A DNA stretch of 64,000 bases from Chrysaora quinquecirrha (taxonomy: Eukaryota; Cnidaria; Scyphozoa; Semaeostomeae; Pelagiidae): contig JACTAT010000052.1 in assembly GCA_014526335.1 (NCBI GenBank), positions 2,870,424 through 2,934,423 of the forward strand, in the 5' to 3' direction. Position 1 is the first letter of the stretch. Each line of letters starts with the position of its first letter. This document shows positions 1 to 12,445 of this stretch, piece by piece. Below the pieces are notes generated by a model. It was not told the DNA's origin and searched no databases. It worked only from the letters and a program-made list of their open reading frames with translations. Position numbers and translations under genes: made by a program.

Positions 1-654
1 TTTGCTTGGGATGATTTGTGAGGGAATGTAAAGTTCCTAGATAGAATTTCCGTCCACTGCGGGGGCACAAAGTTCCACATTGCGGCTTCTTGCCCTGTCC
101 CGAAAGCCCTCAAGACGCAGCCTCACAACTTCCCCCTTGAAAAAAAAACAACACACAGGCTCTCTCACGGCAAACAAATTTCGAACCCCTCTAATTCTAC
201 CCAAGTGATGTTTGGAGGGGATGAAGGGCTGTAAGGGGGCTTGAGGCCTTTCTTAAACCTCTAACACCATTACCTCGATTATCCCTTACGTCATAAATGA
301 TCAAGGACCTCGTTGTTTTTTTTTTGTGTTCTTCATTAGCTGAAGTGGGCTGATTTTCCGACCACCACGTCATTCTGAAACTGTGAACTCGTCCTGTCTT
401 TCTCGATAGAAGAATGTGAATAGCTTTTGATAGAAGGCACTCTACTGTACCCTTGACTAGCAGATGTTCCTTCTTCACCTTCAGCGCAAAGGCATCTGTC
501 CCAAAAATAGCATGCATGTACAGTAGAAAAAGCTCTTTCTCATCAGAAGTGTTGACACACATTTGAAATCAGAAGAGAAGATACACTCTTGATTAGTATG
601 AGAAAGTCGATTCTGCACCTAGTTGAAAACCTTGTTGGGACCGTTGCACGCAAG

Positions 655-777
655 CGAATCTATATGCACTACTGTGGTGGATACGCATTACTGTGGTGGT
701 ATATTTTGCGTACTGTGGTGGTGTTTTTTGCGTACTTTGGTGGATAAGCTCTACTGTGGTGGGCTATTGTAGTGAAT
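655..777 (+). repeat. GTGGTGG-type short tandem array, first copy
   Basis: Irregular tandem array built on TACTGTGGTGG, repeated about every 20-25 bases with changing spacers such as ATACGCAT and TATTTTGCG. It is preceded by GCACGCAAGCGAATCTAT. A second array in the same orientation, with the same leader, starts near 1342. No gene is seen in the flanking DNA from 1 to 3305. Confidence 0.75.
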
Positions 778-1168
778 TAGACATTCTTTAGTTTAGGCCC
801 TTCCTTATCATTAAGGCAGTTTCTATTGCTATTAATTCATTCTGTTTCACACCACTTAACAACACATCTCATTATCTCGGGATCACCCACGTCATTCGTT
901 AAACCCACACCACATGCCTGCATTACATCAAATAAAGAGACATTGAATATGTTAAGTTCAAAAGCAAACCGCGCACTCCTAGCTCTAAATGCACCGTGTG
1001 TGTAGCTTAGAAATAAAAAAAATCATTAGGCTTTACTTCAATAATGCAGTCTTTCTTCTTTCATTTCTCTGCTGCAAGTCTTCGGCCTAGCCGCCTAGAC
1101 TACTAGCCGCCATGACTGGAAATGAAATTCAAACTGACGCGCCTACGAACGGTTAGCTCCTGCACAGC

Positions 1169-1235
1169 GTACTTTGTCGTTTCAAAGTTCAACAATCATA
1201 TTTTGTGGTTGTTGAACTTTGAAACAACATCGTAC
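1169..1235. other. Long near-perfect hairpin
   Basis: Positions 1179-1195 are exactly complementary to 1209-1225 (17 bp, loop of 13 bases). The pairing extends outward to about 27 bp with a few mismatches, ending in GTAC on both sides. It lies between the two GTGGTGG arrays. Its role is unknown: it could be a terminal fragment of a palindromic transposon or a small-RNA-type hairpin. Confidence 0.6.
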
Positions 1236-1341
1236 CATAGCTATTTCCTCATTTGTACCGTTCAGTTTCTCAGCCCACTTCCGTGTAACAACTTTAAATA
1301 CCTGTGTTTCTTTGTAAATATTTAGTTCAGTTCAGTAGCAC

Positions 1342-1562
1342 GCTAGCGAATCTATAATCGCTACTGTGGTGGATAATCTCTACTGTGGAGGTACTATTTG
1401 CATGCTGTGGTGGTAGTTTCTGCGTACTGTGGTGGATAATCGCTACTTGTGGTGGGTTACTATGCTTGATGTGGTGGTGTTTTTGCGTACTGTGGTGGAT
1501 AATCACTACTGTGGTGTGTTATTATGCTTGATGTGGTGGGATATTATGCTTGTTGTGGCGGT
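1342..1562 (+). repeat. GTGGTGG-type short tandem array, second copy
   Basis: Second and longer copy of the TACTGTGGTGG array, again preceded by GCACGCTAGCGAATCTAT. The units alternate with ATAATCGC, ATTATGCTTGA and GTTTTTGCG spacers. It lies in the same orientation as the array at 655-777, so the pair is a direct and not an inverted repeat. Confidence 0.75.
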
Positions 1563-1773
1563 GTTTGTTTTAATGGGAATCTCGCATACATTTTCAAGCA
1601 GCGAAATGCCCCTCGAAAAAATTGTCCTGTTTTTGAAAAAAGTTATGTTCTTAATTTTTCATCGGAGAGTTGCTTGAAATAAAGTTCCTTAATTTTTAGG
1701 GAAATTCAGCCTAGAGTTCCTCGCAAAGGAGTTCCTTAACATAAAAAACGTGTAGCCTTCTTACAAAAAGATG

Positions 1774-2132
1774 TACACTCTTTTTTTTATAAGAACCAGG
1801 AAATTTTAATCGAGGCTGGCTGTTCTTAAATTTTTGCTGTTTTTGAGCCTGAAATGTTCTTAATCTGTTCTTAATTCCTTGGTTACTAAGATATCTATAT
1901 TTTTCAATGAATGTCTAGGGTGGTACTAGGTTTGTGCGAAAATGCAGCATTCTTGTCTATTTCTTTGTTTGCTTGCTTTTTACATTCAGTTTGACTGTCT
2001 TAGTTACATATTTCGCTGATATTCTTAGGGCTTTTGAAAAGCCCAGCCTCAGTTTGTTCTTATTGTGTTCTAAAAATCTGGGTCAAATCCAGGCTCGTGT
2101 TCTTATAAATTGTTCTTATAAAAAAGAGTGTA
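1774..2132. mobile_element. TA-flanked miniature element, TACACTCTTTTTT family
   Basis: The ends are inverted: TACACTCTTTTTTTTATAAG at the left and its near complement, TCTTATAAAAAAGAGTGTA, at the right. The inside has many GTTCTTAA/TTCCTTAA words and no coding capacity. TA at both ends fits a TA target duplication as in Tc1/mariner-type elements (inference). Related copies lie at 11675-12092 and 54986-55180, and a right-end fragment near 19050-19100. Confidence 0.65.
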
Positions 2133-2424
2133 GTTAAGTTTTAGGCTGCATGGCTGCGTGCGTGACAGTGGACTCTACAGATTTAATCATTTTACCTTAA
2201 TGTTATAACATACTTATGTTTTAAGCTTACACTCGTTGTTCTAAGGTTATCAGAATGAATCCTATTACTTGTCAAAAATGATCGATGAAAACCTGAAATC
2301 TGGCTTCATAACTTCAACTCTGATTTCGATTCATGTGTACACTAAAAATTTAGGAATCTATAAAAACAAATACAGACGTGTAAAAGAATAGAGTAATGTA
2401 ACAGCTTGATACTACTTGGCCAAG

Positions 2425-2800
2425 GGGCCCCTGCGGGGGGGGGGGCACTTGATCAAATTTTCTAAGGGACGTGCCGCCCAAGCATAAAAAGCATACCCGA
2501 CCTTATACCAATTTTATTCAAAATGTACACCCCCGGGGGCACTCTTAAATATTAGGGTAGTGGGGATGTGCGGCCAGAATGGGTGACTTTTTTCCTTGGT
2601 TTTACCTGAGAATGGGTATGCTTTTTTAGTTTTCTTTTTACCTGACAGTTTTTTTTGTTGTCGTTTTAGAATTGGTGCGTAAATCTTAATTACCTATGGA
2701 TGGTTTTTCGTAAAATAAAATAACCTGAGGATAGGTCTACAAAAAATTCCGCTGTCCACACACCCTCACCAAAAAACGAAAGAGGGCCCCCGGGGTATAC
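2425..2800. repeat. Dispersed G-run/GGGGGCAC repeat
   Basis: A stretch with an 11-G run followed by GCACTTGATC, the phrase GGGACGTGCCGCCCAAGC, then CCCCCGGGGGCACTC and a closing GGGCCCCCGGGG. It has no open frame and looks like a decayed dispersed repeat. I recall this style from anthozoan genomes, which is a weak clue to the organism. Confidence 0.45.
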
Positions 2801-3305
2801 TCGACCTTTTACCAATTTTCCATTCTGCAAATATCGAGTCTTGATCGTGAACTGTCCCTATCGCATCGCTCGAAATTTTGTCGAGTTTGCACGGAATTTT
2901 AGCAGGCTGTTCTATTTTATGTAGCACCTGTAGGTTAACTTTGATTGTCTACTTTGAGTTTTTTGTCCCTTTCTATGGGGTGAGACAAAATTGAAACAAA
3001 AATTTTTAGCACGAGGTCAAGACACGCGGTCTCAGCTTTGATGTGATCATGTCGACCATTTTCCCATTGTCTTGGAGATTATAAATAGACAGAACACCTG
3101 CCAGTGTTGTTACATAAAGTAATTACAACGCTCTTCGGCCTACCATACCAAAACAGATGAGAGACATCAGTTCGTTGTTTGTTGCGGATGAAAAGTAAAG
3201 ATTCAGCTTGCACAAGAAATGAGGGTGTGAGTTGTAGAGCTTTTTAAATTTGAATCATTATAGATAAGAGTTATCCAGAATAATCAAAGCTGAAGTTTAG
3301 CAATT

Positions 3306-4171
3306 ATGTACGGTGGTGGGCAACGAAGGTTAGACGCAAGCATGAAGCAGCGAAGCCTCTCAACAGGAGATTTGAAAACTTCGCAAAGAACGGAGAACAG
3401 CAAACGAAAATAGTCAATCAAAGTATCCACAAAGTTGAAACACATTATCCTCAATTAGTGAATGATTTAAACTATTACATAGTCAGGTCGGCAAAACTTC
3501 GAGACAGTGGAGATAACCTGCATAAAAGTTTTATTCGGTACGCTCAGGATGAGTCTCCCGCTCTGAGAGGTGGCCTAGAAGGTTTTGGTGAGTGTTTTGC
3601 CGCCATCCAGGATCTCAGAAATGCCTTGGTATTTAGACTGGAAGACAAAGTATTGAAGAAGTTTGCAGTGTATGAAACCCGATGCAAGCAGGCTCGTGAC
3701 GACCTCAGGGCACACGCAGCAGCCCATATGAAAGAGCTTCAAGAACACAAGAGTTTAGAAAGAATTCGAGTTAAGACGCCTAATCAAAATTTCAAACTTG
3801 CCCAAGCTGAGACCAAATTTCAGAAAGCAGCTGACGAAGCAAATAGATCGATACAAACCTTAACAGACCAAGTTTCAAAGTTTCATCGTCAGAAAGCAAG
3901 TGATTTGAAACAGATATTTGGTGATTTTATGCTGAGTGAAATGATGTTCTTTGCAAAAGCATTGGAAATTTATACAACTGGATATCAAGAGTTGATGAAG
4001 GTTGATGTGGAAGAGGAGGTAGAAGCCATTGAAAAATCCCTGATATGGAACCCTCATTCATTCAACCAAAGTGACTTTATAACTGCATATGGGGGATCAG
4101 CTCCTAATCTATTAGCAGACCCAAGTGCAAGACCAAGACCTTTACCTGGATATAACAGTGATACCTTGTAA
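3306..4171 (+). CDS. CIBAR1: CIBAR1/FAM92-like BAR-domain protein, one-base frame break near the N-terminus
   Basis: The encoded protein matches the FAM92/CIBAR family, BAR-domain proteins that act with CBY at the base of cilia and on curved membranes. Family motifs in view include RSAKLRDSGDNL, KTPNQNFKLAQAETKFQKAA, a DLKQIFGDFMLSEMMFFAKA stretch and ALEIYTTGYQEL. The main frame is open from 3284 to the stop at 4169-4171 but has no ATG before the conserved part. An ATG at 3306 lies in a different frame that closes at 3411. One extra base between about 3340 and 3400 would join the two and give about 288 residues, close to the length I recall for vertebrate CIBAR1. There are no introns, although animal relatives are usually multi-exon. 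It could be a gene with a sequencing deletion, a retrocopy, or a young pseudogene. The family call is firm; the start is not. Confidence 0.8.
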
Positions 4172-4895
4172 ATATTCAGATTTTTAGAAAACCTGTAAAA
4201 CCTGTAAGAACTTACAAAACCTATAAAACAAAACAAAACTAACATTATGGGAAATGTTATTGGGAACTTGATCAGCCAAAACGTACATGTAAATAAGGCA
4301 AACTGTGTTGTTTTTAAATTTTAACACAATCATTGCATGGACCATAAACTCATATTGCTCAAAGGCAATGTATTGTATATTACTTCATATTTTCTTTTAG
4401 TATATATACCAATTATATTCTTAATGGCTGTAGCTTTCAATCCTTATGAATTATAGCATATTTGTGACACTTATATTCAAAAATAATTGTTGAAGAAATA
4501 ATAAATAGTTCTATAAAATGTATTGTGTGTGAAAACTTGAATAGTTGTTATAAAGTAGACTGATAAAAGTAATATCTCGACTTCTTTTTGCCACAATATT
4601 ATTGATTTTTTACCGCAAGATTTGATAGCTTCACCCTAGCTTCAGCTGTACCAGCTGTACACCCACTTCATTCCATGAATTCCGGTCATTTTGTTACCAA
4701 GAATTATCCTATTGTTGAAAGAATCTATCAAATATGAAATAGGGTACAACTACTTTGATCTTTATTTTCTTGATAAGTCTTGTCGAAAAATACGCTTTTT
4801 TTATATCACTCTGTTCCCATTGCTCTCAGTTATCCAACCTGGAATCATGTCCTTAATCGGCAACACAAGGGATGAAAAACCTCGGTCAAAGCATA

Positions 4896-6209
4896 GTCAA
4901 TAGAAGTGAGGACTGGTCTGGAAGCCTATTGTCTTAACTCTTTGTCTCGATTTTAACGAGCCACGTGACCAAACTGAGGGGACGGGAATTGTTTGTCTGT
5001 TTGCGTTATGTACTGACTATCCTTGATTTCTCTGCGAAACTTGGCGTTTTGATTTAAATATTATGCCCATTCAACTTTGCTTTAGTTTATTCACTGTACA
5101 TAAACGCAATACATGATGGTTTAGATTGCTGGCTTTCGGAAAAGCACGCGGTCACTAGAATTGAGCAATTTCTTTTCTCTCGAATATACTGAAAATGTGA
5201 ACATTTCAAATTTGTCTTTCCAAATTGACTGTTATTTTTCGTACAGAGAAATGCGGAAATAAATCTTGGTTTGGAAAAAAATAGACCAAAGTAATTTATT
5301 CCTGATCGGGAGAATTTCGCTAATATTTCCAGAAGGTTCTCGCATCAGCGGACGTCACTCTCTCGTTAAAGGATTTTTAGGGATTTCTATCGATTGAATA
5401 TTTTCAGCCTCAAACTTTGAGCTCCAGCCAGGGGCCGTTCACTCCCTTGAATCGCGTAGGCCTACATCTTTTTGAAGAATAAAATTTCCCTCGCTTGAGA
5501 CTGCAAGCAGGTAAAGTTGTTCTCGATGTGGGAGAAACTAACATGCGGGATTTCAGCCAGTAGTTTCTCCTTTACTCTGTCAATTGAGAGCAATTCTTTC
5601 TTCCCTTCTTTTTCCGATCAAGAGTCTTTGAATTCTAGTGTGGGTCCCGATTCGGGTAGAGCGCTTTCGAAAAGAGAAAAGCGGGCGAAAAATAGGAACG
5701 AGTAAACGATATGCGAATATAATGGTTTTTCCTCTATAAAGTCTAATTTTAGTTTTTGGATGGCTTTGCTGCATTTTCTTATTCAAGTTATTAATTGTAG
5801 CTACAATAGAGCTTGTAAGACTGACTATTTCCCTGCTTAAAAAGAAATAGCGGAACTCTCCTAGCGGAAATTTTGCTCTGATTCTTATTTCTTGGCATCG
5901 GGAGAGACGTCTTTAGTACAGAAAAACGATCCCATTCGGGAGAAATTAGCTTATATCCGCAGCCGAGTTGAACTGCTTATCATAAGTGATGTTGCACTTA
6001 TCTTCATCCAAGAATTTGAATGATAAACTGAACATTTCTCGTCGTTCCTGATCTTTCCTAGCGTTTTCTGCAGTCGATTCTCGAACGCTGTCCCCTCAGT
6101 TTGATCACATGACCATAATAATTTGCGCGTTCAAGTTGTGCGGCCGAATTCAATAGAACAAAAGAAATTATGACAATAGGTTTCCAGACCAGTCCTCACT
6201 TCTATTGAC
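4896..6209. mobile_element. 1.3-kb non-coding element with long terminal inverted repeats
   Basis: The left end reads GTCAATAGAAGTGAGGAC and the right end is its complement, ending CTATTGAC. TA lies directly outside both ends (4894-4895 and 6210-6211). The inverted similarity runs inward about 150 bases with interruptions, including CATGTGATCAAACTGAGGGG against CACGTGACCAAACTGAGGGG. No transposase frame is present, so it would be non-autonomous. Confidence 0.65.
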
Positions 6210-6211
6210 TA

Positions 6212-8433
6212 TGGTCAAAGGACGAATTCTCCTCGCTTGGCAGTTTTTCCTTTACCAATTTCCCACTAAGCCAAGCTGTCTAAAAAGTCCCCGCCCTGGT
6301 CCCCAGCAGAGGTCCCCTGCGTGGGTTTTCTGTATTCACCAACCAAAAGGAATGCGGAATTCTCAGAAATGGCAAAAGAAAAGCAACGAATGACTCCTTG
6401 TATTTTATTTCTGCAGATTACCAGGGGCACAAGCACAAGAGCTGTGTTTGACCACGCCCTTTTGTCCATGGGCAAAGTCTAGGCAAAGTCCTCTAAAACG
6501 TACTCCAACGGCAAACGCTGGGGTTAAGAAAGGTCCTACAAAACACGTGTAACGTTTGTTCACAATTCACCCGTTCTCTTTTTACTGAATTCGATGTCTC
6601 TCGGCTAGATACAATATGAAACATAGGTACCTCTTCTATGGTGTGATAGTATATTACAAACAGTATAAAGCTATTGGAGAGACATGCTGTAGTCGATTAT
6701 AAATGGCATGTCATAATCTCTACATCTTAAACGCTCAAATAAATGACCTAGTGCTAACTCGAAACGTATGTCCTAACTAACCCAACAATGTATAACAAGA
6801 TACAAGAGCTAAATTCGCATTTAAATCCGGTTTCATCGGAAACTGAATTTTCTGGAGATTAAACACGGGTTGTCGTGTATTAAATGCATCAACGAGCCAA
6901 AATTAAGGGGGCACTGGACTATCTCTTTGTCTAGGCTTCTAATAGGCTTTCTTTTACCTGTGCCCTTAAAGTTTACTGTCTATTCGTTGTATATCTTTCT
7001 AGAAAAACATTTGCTGACCCCGTTTACGCCACACTGGGCAAGCTTCAGTTATTCCAATGCATTAAAACAATAAGCCCCATGCTTAGCAGAGTATACGACC
7101 GTGCTGTTGTTTAGTATGGACCCTGGATCTTTGTGTAATAAGGATCTTTGTGTAATAAGGACTCAACCAACCTACACTATCATCGCCGCATAGAATCTAC
7201 ACTCAGGCTATGATAAGTTTAACGCTAATTCTACATGAAGTAAAGTTCATAGCAAGTAGTTTAGCTGGTTTTGTCAACCCTAGCATATGAACAACAGCGA
7301 GTTAGCCAAGATAGCTTAGATAGGGCATCGTAAGACATTTAAGGGCCAGCAGGCACACGAAGCATCCATCAAGGTCAAAAGAGACAAAACTTCATACTAG
7401 AGGGCAGCTAACCTTTCTGCCCTGCTTTATAATTGTCTTTTATGCTTACCCTATTTCACATCAGGGGGAGAGAGTTTTGCGTATTTATTTCGTTCAGTTT
7501 ATTCCAATGACACAAAATACCCCAAAGAAAATATTTAAACCAAAAGGAACACCCGAATTTCTGTTGTTTTTTATCAAATTCAAACTAAAATGCAGCGTTT
7601 CAGCAAAGATACGGATACGGAAGATTAAAATAATCTAAATAATTTACATATACGAATTTTTTTCATTAAAGATGCACCAAGTAGTAAGTAAAGAGTTTTG
7701 TTAAAAGGTTCAACAGACAATGATTTTTTTTTAGATATTAGAGTAGCAAAAATAAAATCAAGTGTCCAGACGTTTGAGCTACGATTCGAAGTCAATCTGA
7801 GGGTTTTAGCTAGGTAGAACCCTCTCCCGAAGCCCCAAGTACCACCTATCGGACTTTCCCATTGGTCCCTCCCGTTGGTCTCGTAAGATTCCAAGTCAAC
7901 AGACCTCTTAGTATGACCTCCGTTAATGTTCGCTTCTTTTGACCGAATAAATGACTTTCGTTTATTGCTTCCGTATATTGAGAAGGCAATTGAATACAAA
8001 CGGGGATGACCAATGGTCCTATAGGGTCCTAGGTCCGGTCCTATGGTCATAGGGTCTTGTTTTTATAATATGCCAGCCATGCTGACCAACAGTGTTGCTG
8101 ATAATGAAGTTTACCCGTCCATGGCATAATTTAATATGAAGAGCTCTTGGTCTAATATTAACTCGAGTTTTTAGACAGAAGAAAAATAATTTGTGGGATC
8201 ATTAACAAACTTAACCTGGGAAGCAATAGGAATTAAGTGAAATAATAGTTACAATATGCGATATTTTTTACACGTTAATGGACATAAAAACATTTTTTGA
8301 GCTTACGACGGCCATTTGAAGATAAGCATTTAAATTAATAAATTAGAATAAAGTGGTACAATCACGCGTAACAGCAAACGAAAAAAAATATAAAATTGTT
8401 GTAGTTGCATACATAAAAAGCTGAAATGGATGT
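6212..8433. other. Gene desert, nothing supported
   Basis: I see no gene or structured repeat here beyond a local duplication of GGATCTTTGTGTAATAAG at about 7130-7160. An open stretch on the minus strand at 7625-8050 shows no family motif and was not called. Confidence 0.5.
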
Positions 8434-10933
8434 TTAGTTGATTTTACCACCTGATTTTGTGAGCTCAGAATCACCCGACCCTGGAGGAATTCCGCTATCC
8501 GGCTCAGTATAACCAGGTATATAAGCATTAGAGAGGAGTGGAGCTTTCTCCTCGTCTTCCTCGGGAATCGGGCTAAATTTCAACCAAATAGAAATGAGAC
8601 CTGCATCCCATAAGATCATCGATAAATGACATAATACCAAAGGAATAGACATCAAACCTTGATCACCAAATTGCGCAGGGAGATAACCAACAATTGCAAT
8701 GCCAATTGCAAGAGATTTCTGACTTGCCAAGATGACGATACACTTTGTTTCTTCGACATTTAGACGTAGAATGAAACTCATCAGCCGGTTTATTGTCAGA
8801 TAGACAACATGAATAGTCCAATTCCAGCATATGATTAAAACTAACTGAAGTGCAGTTAATTTTCCAAGACTCCCTGAAGCACTTGCTTGACTGATTTTCA
8901 TGAATGCGAGGCAAACCAACAGGAATATACTAATGATTCTCAGCACTGGCCTAATCTTCTTGCAGAGTTCAAAAAACTTCTTCACGTACTGTAAACCCTT
9001 CCCAACCTAAAAGAAATTGGTGTTAAGTAATAATGAGAGGCAAAAGTATAGGCCACAAGAGTGTATTAGAGATGCTTGTTTCAGTCAACAATGCTGTGCA
9101 AAAATCTGTACCATATATGATAAAATATCAAACACTCCTTTTCAGCTACATATTTTGCAATTTTCCAGACAGCTATTTCAATCTCAAGCTAGGGTCATTC
9201 TTGCAGCTTATCCCCATTCGATGACCGTACCCTTTGAAGTTATGATAGTAATGTTCAGATTCAAACCTCTGATACTTTTATCTTTGTCTTTTGACCTTTG
9301 CCTCTTGTTCAACCACAGCTTTGACCTTTCATTCTAATTGAATGATTTTTGCATTTTCGTTATTTTGCCTTTTGACCTAAATTTTGCCTTTCCGCACAAC
9401 TTTTAGCCTTTTCTTATGTTTTTTAAAATTTGAAAATCTACCCAAATAAAAGTTCGAAATTCTTACCAGAAGAGGGAGTAGTAGAGTTAACAACATTTTA
9501 ACAAGCATGCCAACAATATCAAGCTTTACTTCTGTGCTTGAAGACAGCAACCAACTCATCATTGGGGGAACACTGAAAATTCCAACTACATTTGTTACTA
9601 CTGTCAACAATACGGCAAGAGCATAATTTCCACCTAGTTGATTCACCTAAGAAAAAAGTAGATGCAAAATCAATGTAAATCATAATCAGGCCATTAATAT
9701 TGGAAATAACTGGTGCACAAACAGGCAAGGGTACCAGAAGCACAGGGGCAGCAGTAGATGGTATGCACCCTTGCCAAAATTACCAAAGTATTTAATTTTT
9801 CTGCGGCTTCAGAAAAAGTTGTGGCTTGCACTTTTTTGGTGTGTATTGACATCGGCTTGCGGAATTTTGCATGTGGCTGTGGCTTTTAAGCAATTTCACA
9901 AGGAGTGTGTGTGAACATGGCTCTCAGGCTCTGTAGCAATTGAAACCCAAGTAGGAAAAGTATCCAAGCAATCAAGTGAACAAGTGAGCAGATAATGTCA
10001 ACTGACAAGCTGTTGGAGCCCTTAGTGTTATGTCCACCAGTTATGTTAATCAGTGACTTAGCTATTTCTGAAAGACAGATTGTGGCTCAGATCTGATTTT
10101 TTCGTGGTTCTGGGGCTTCTGAACCCCCTATAATAGGCCCCCTGTATACCTCTCTTGTTTCAGGCACCTCACAACAGCCTTGGCTAAGACTCCACCATTG
10201 TTAAGATCAAATTAAGTCTGCAAAATCTGCTGCTGAAAGTACAGAATTAACCCATTCCTGAAAAATCACTTTCTCAGTTCAGTGGTTTAGTGGGTTTAGA
10301 GAAAAGAAAAAGTGCACAGCAGCGGAACGGATTCTTAACATAATATTAATAGCTACAATAATACCACAGGCTTACCATTAGAACTCCACTCGATATTGTA
10401 CACGGCACAACAAAGAACAACTGAAAGCCAGTTTTGAATTCACGTGGGCCAAACAGCTCTGATTTATCCGAAGTAGCATTATGTTTGGTTGAAATCTCTT
10501 GAAACTTCAGCAAATCAGTCAGTTTAGTTCCAACCACAGATGTCACAAATAAAATCGACACAATACCCCATATGGTGGCTCTGTAGCCCTTCAAAGCAGC
10601 CTTCATTTCCTCAGTTTTCAAGAACAGCCCACTATAAAAGAAGATGCCAATAACGCAGACGTAACTTGTAGCTTTGTGACTTATTGCAACTCCAGGCTGT
10701 GGTACCAGCGCCCCAAATATAACAAAAACTAGAAGTCCAAGAGGCAAGGCATAACTATTGAGAAAAGTTTTAGTTTTAGACCAGCAGGAGGGCTTTTTGA
10801 TGTCCACTTCCCATGGCCTAGTCCCATCACTGTAGCCATGTCCAACATCATCATCTGTGAGTGTAAGTCGACGTTCATCTTCTTCCCAATCATAATAGTA
10901 AGTATGCTTGATTTCGTATGTTTCTTTCAACAT
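8434..10933 (-). CDS. SLC10A7: SLC10A7-like sodium/bile-acid cotransporter family protein, 3 exons
   Basis: Membrane transporter of the SLC10/BASS family. SLC10A7 in vertebrates affects calcium handling and glycosylation in the secretory pathway; the substrate here is unknown. Coding exons are 10376-10933, 9467-9646 and 8434-9006, all joined in phase 0 with GTAAG donors and pyrimidine-TTAG or -TTTAG acceptors, giving 436 residues. The N-terminus (about residues 1-55) is charged and cytosolic. After it come about ten hydrophobic segments. Family signatures are FVVPCTISSGVLM followed by LGGNYALAV at the exon 1/2 join, and ASQKSLAIGIAIVGYLP near residue 350, matching the two crossover regions of the fold. 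The C-terminus is a polar tail. It is longer at both ends than the human protein as I recall it. The plant BASS4-type transporter is the alternative label. No close neighbour shares its promoter. Confidence 0.85.
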
Positions 10934-11674
10934 TATGGTGCAGAAAACTACGAACTTCTGACAGTTGCTGCCTTACCAATTTATGGGGCGTATGGACGCG
11001 AAGACTGGACACTCGACAGCACAAGTCAAAAGGCAAAGGCACAAGTGAACGAGCAAAATCAAAGGCCTAAGGTCAAAAATGTGGTGTGGTTGGTGTGGTT
11101 AATTAACAACACAACAACCACCCAAAGACGTGTTTATTGATCTCCTGTGATTTTCTTTTGTCTTATTGTTTCGAAAGAGGGACGGGTGTAAAAATAATCT
11201 AACCATAAAAGAAACCAGAAACAGCAAAAAAAACAAAAGCGCAAGAGAAGAATATTTGCTTTTTCATAAAAAAAGACAAAAGTCTTCAAAAGAATAAGAA
11301 ATCCAGGTTTCGAACCCCATATCTGAAAAGTTTTACCTAAGAAAATTTTGACTGTTCACTTTGTGTTCATTCTTGCAAATCCCATTATTACTGTATTTTC
11401 TCCGTGCAATTTGTTCTTTTAAAGATTGAAGAAAATATGGGCATCCCACTACTGTCTTCCGCTACTGTATTCTGCTAAAATTTTGCTATACCATTTGAAG
11501 ATGCTTCTCTAGTAATGTATCTAAAAGTAAAAACTACTAACATTTCAGCTAGAAAATTTTTCTCTATTTGGAGTTCGTTTAAGGTACTACTGTATTCTAC
11601 TGTACATAACATCTCTAAAACGAGGGGCTGTGAGATAAATGGGTAGAAATAGGGCTCCTCCCATCCAAGAGGGG

Positions 11675-12092
11675 TACACGCTTTTTTATTTATTAGGAAC
11701 CTACCTCAAGGCCTAGTTCTTAAAGTTCCTTAGTTTTAGACCTCTTTTGAGACAACTGTAGTTCCAAAAGTTCTTAAATAGTTCCTTAATTTTAACTGCA
11801 CATTCCAGTGTCATAACAAGAATAATAGAGAGTTATTTGCATGTAGGCAAAGCTCTAGACTACTCAAGGAAACATCTGATACAGGTGAAACGTATAATTT
11901 ACCCTATGTGATTTTCGACTGCAAATCAACGGAACCGGCTTTCTAATTCTTGTTTATTTTCAGTGATAAAAGCATTCAACCTTGAAAAGTTCCTTAATGA
12001 TTTTCTCTTTAGTAGTATAAAGTTCTTTAAATTTTCGGGCATTCTACATGTAGGTTCCTTTTAAAGTGGTTCTTTATAGAAAAAAGCGTGTA
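11675..12092. mobile_element. TA-flanked miniature element, TACACKC family
   Basis: The left end reads TACACGCTTTTTTATTTATT and the right end complements it (TATAGAAAAAAGCGTGTA). The inside is rich in GTTCCTTAATTTTAA words. It is non-coding and belongs to the same family as 1774-2132. Confidence 0.6.
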
Positions 12093-12445
12093 TGTATCGC
12101 TATAATATAGTTGTCCAACAAAAATTTGACCAGGAGAAGTAGGTTACGTATTAAAAAACTTGTGTTTTACGCTGGGTACCAGAACCGCAGACGCTGGGCA
12201 GGAGAGAGTACGGAAACTTTTGGAAGGAGATAAGAGAGAGATTCCCAACAAAGCCTCACCCCATCCCTCACGTGGTCGTTTCCCTGACAGCGAAAAGCTA
12301 TTCGCCTCTTGTACCCAGGGTGTTACTATAAATCATCTTCTCTTGTTAGATTAAAAATAATAGAAGTCTGTTGGAAGTCAATTTCTCTTATTACCTAGCC
12401 ATATACAATTTATAGCATCATTTTCATACAAATCATTTATGGTCC

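Noticed and set aside
197..562. 121-codon minus-strand frame
   Set aside because: No family motif, no supporting splice structure; composition not clearly coding. Could be an exon of a gene outside the window, but I cannot support it.
7625..8050. 141-codon minus-strand frame
   Set aside because: No domain or repeat family recognised; flanked by decayed AT-rich sequence.
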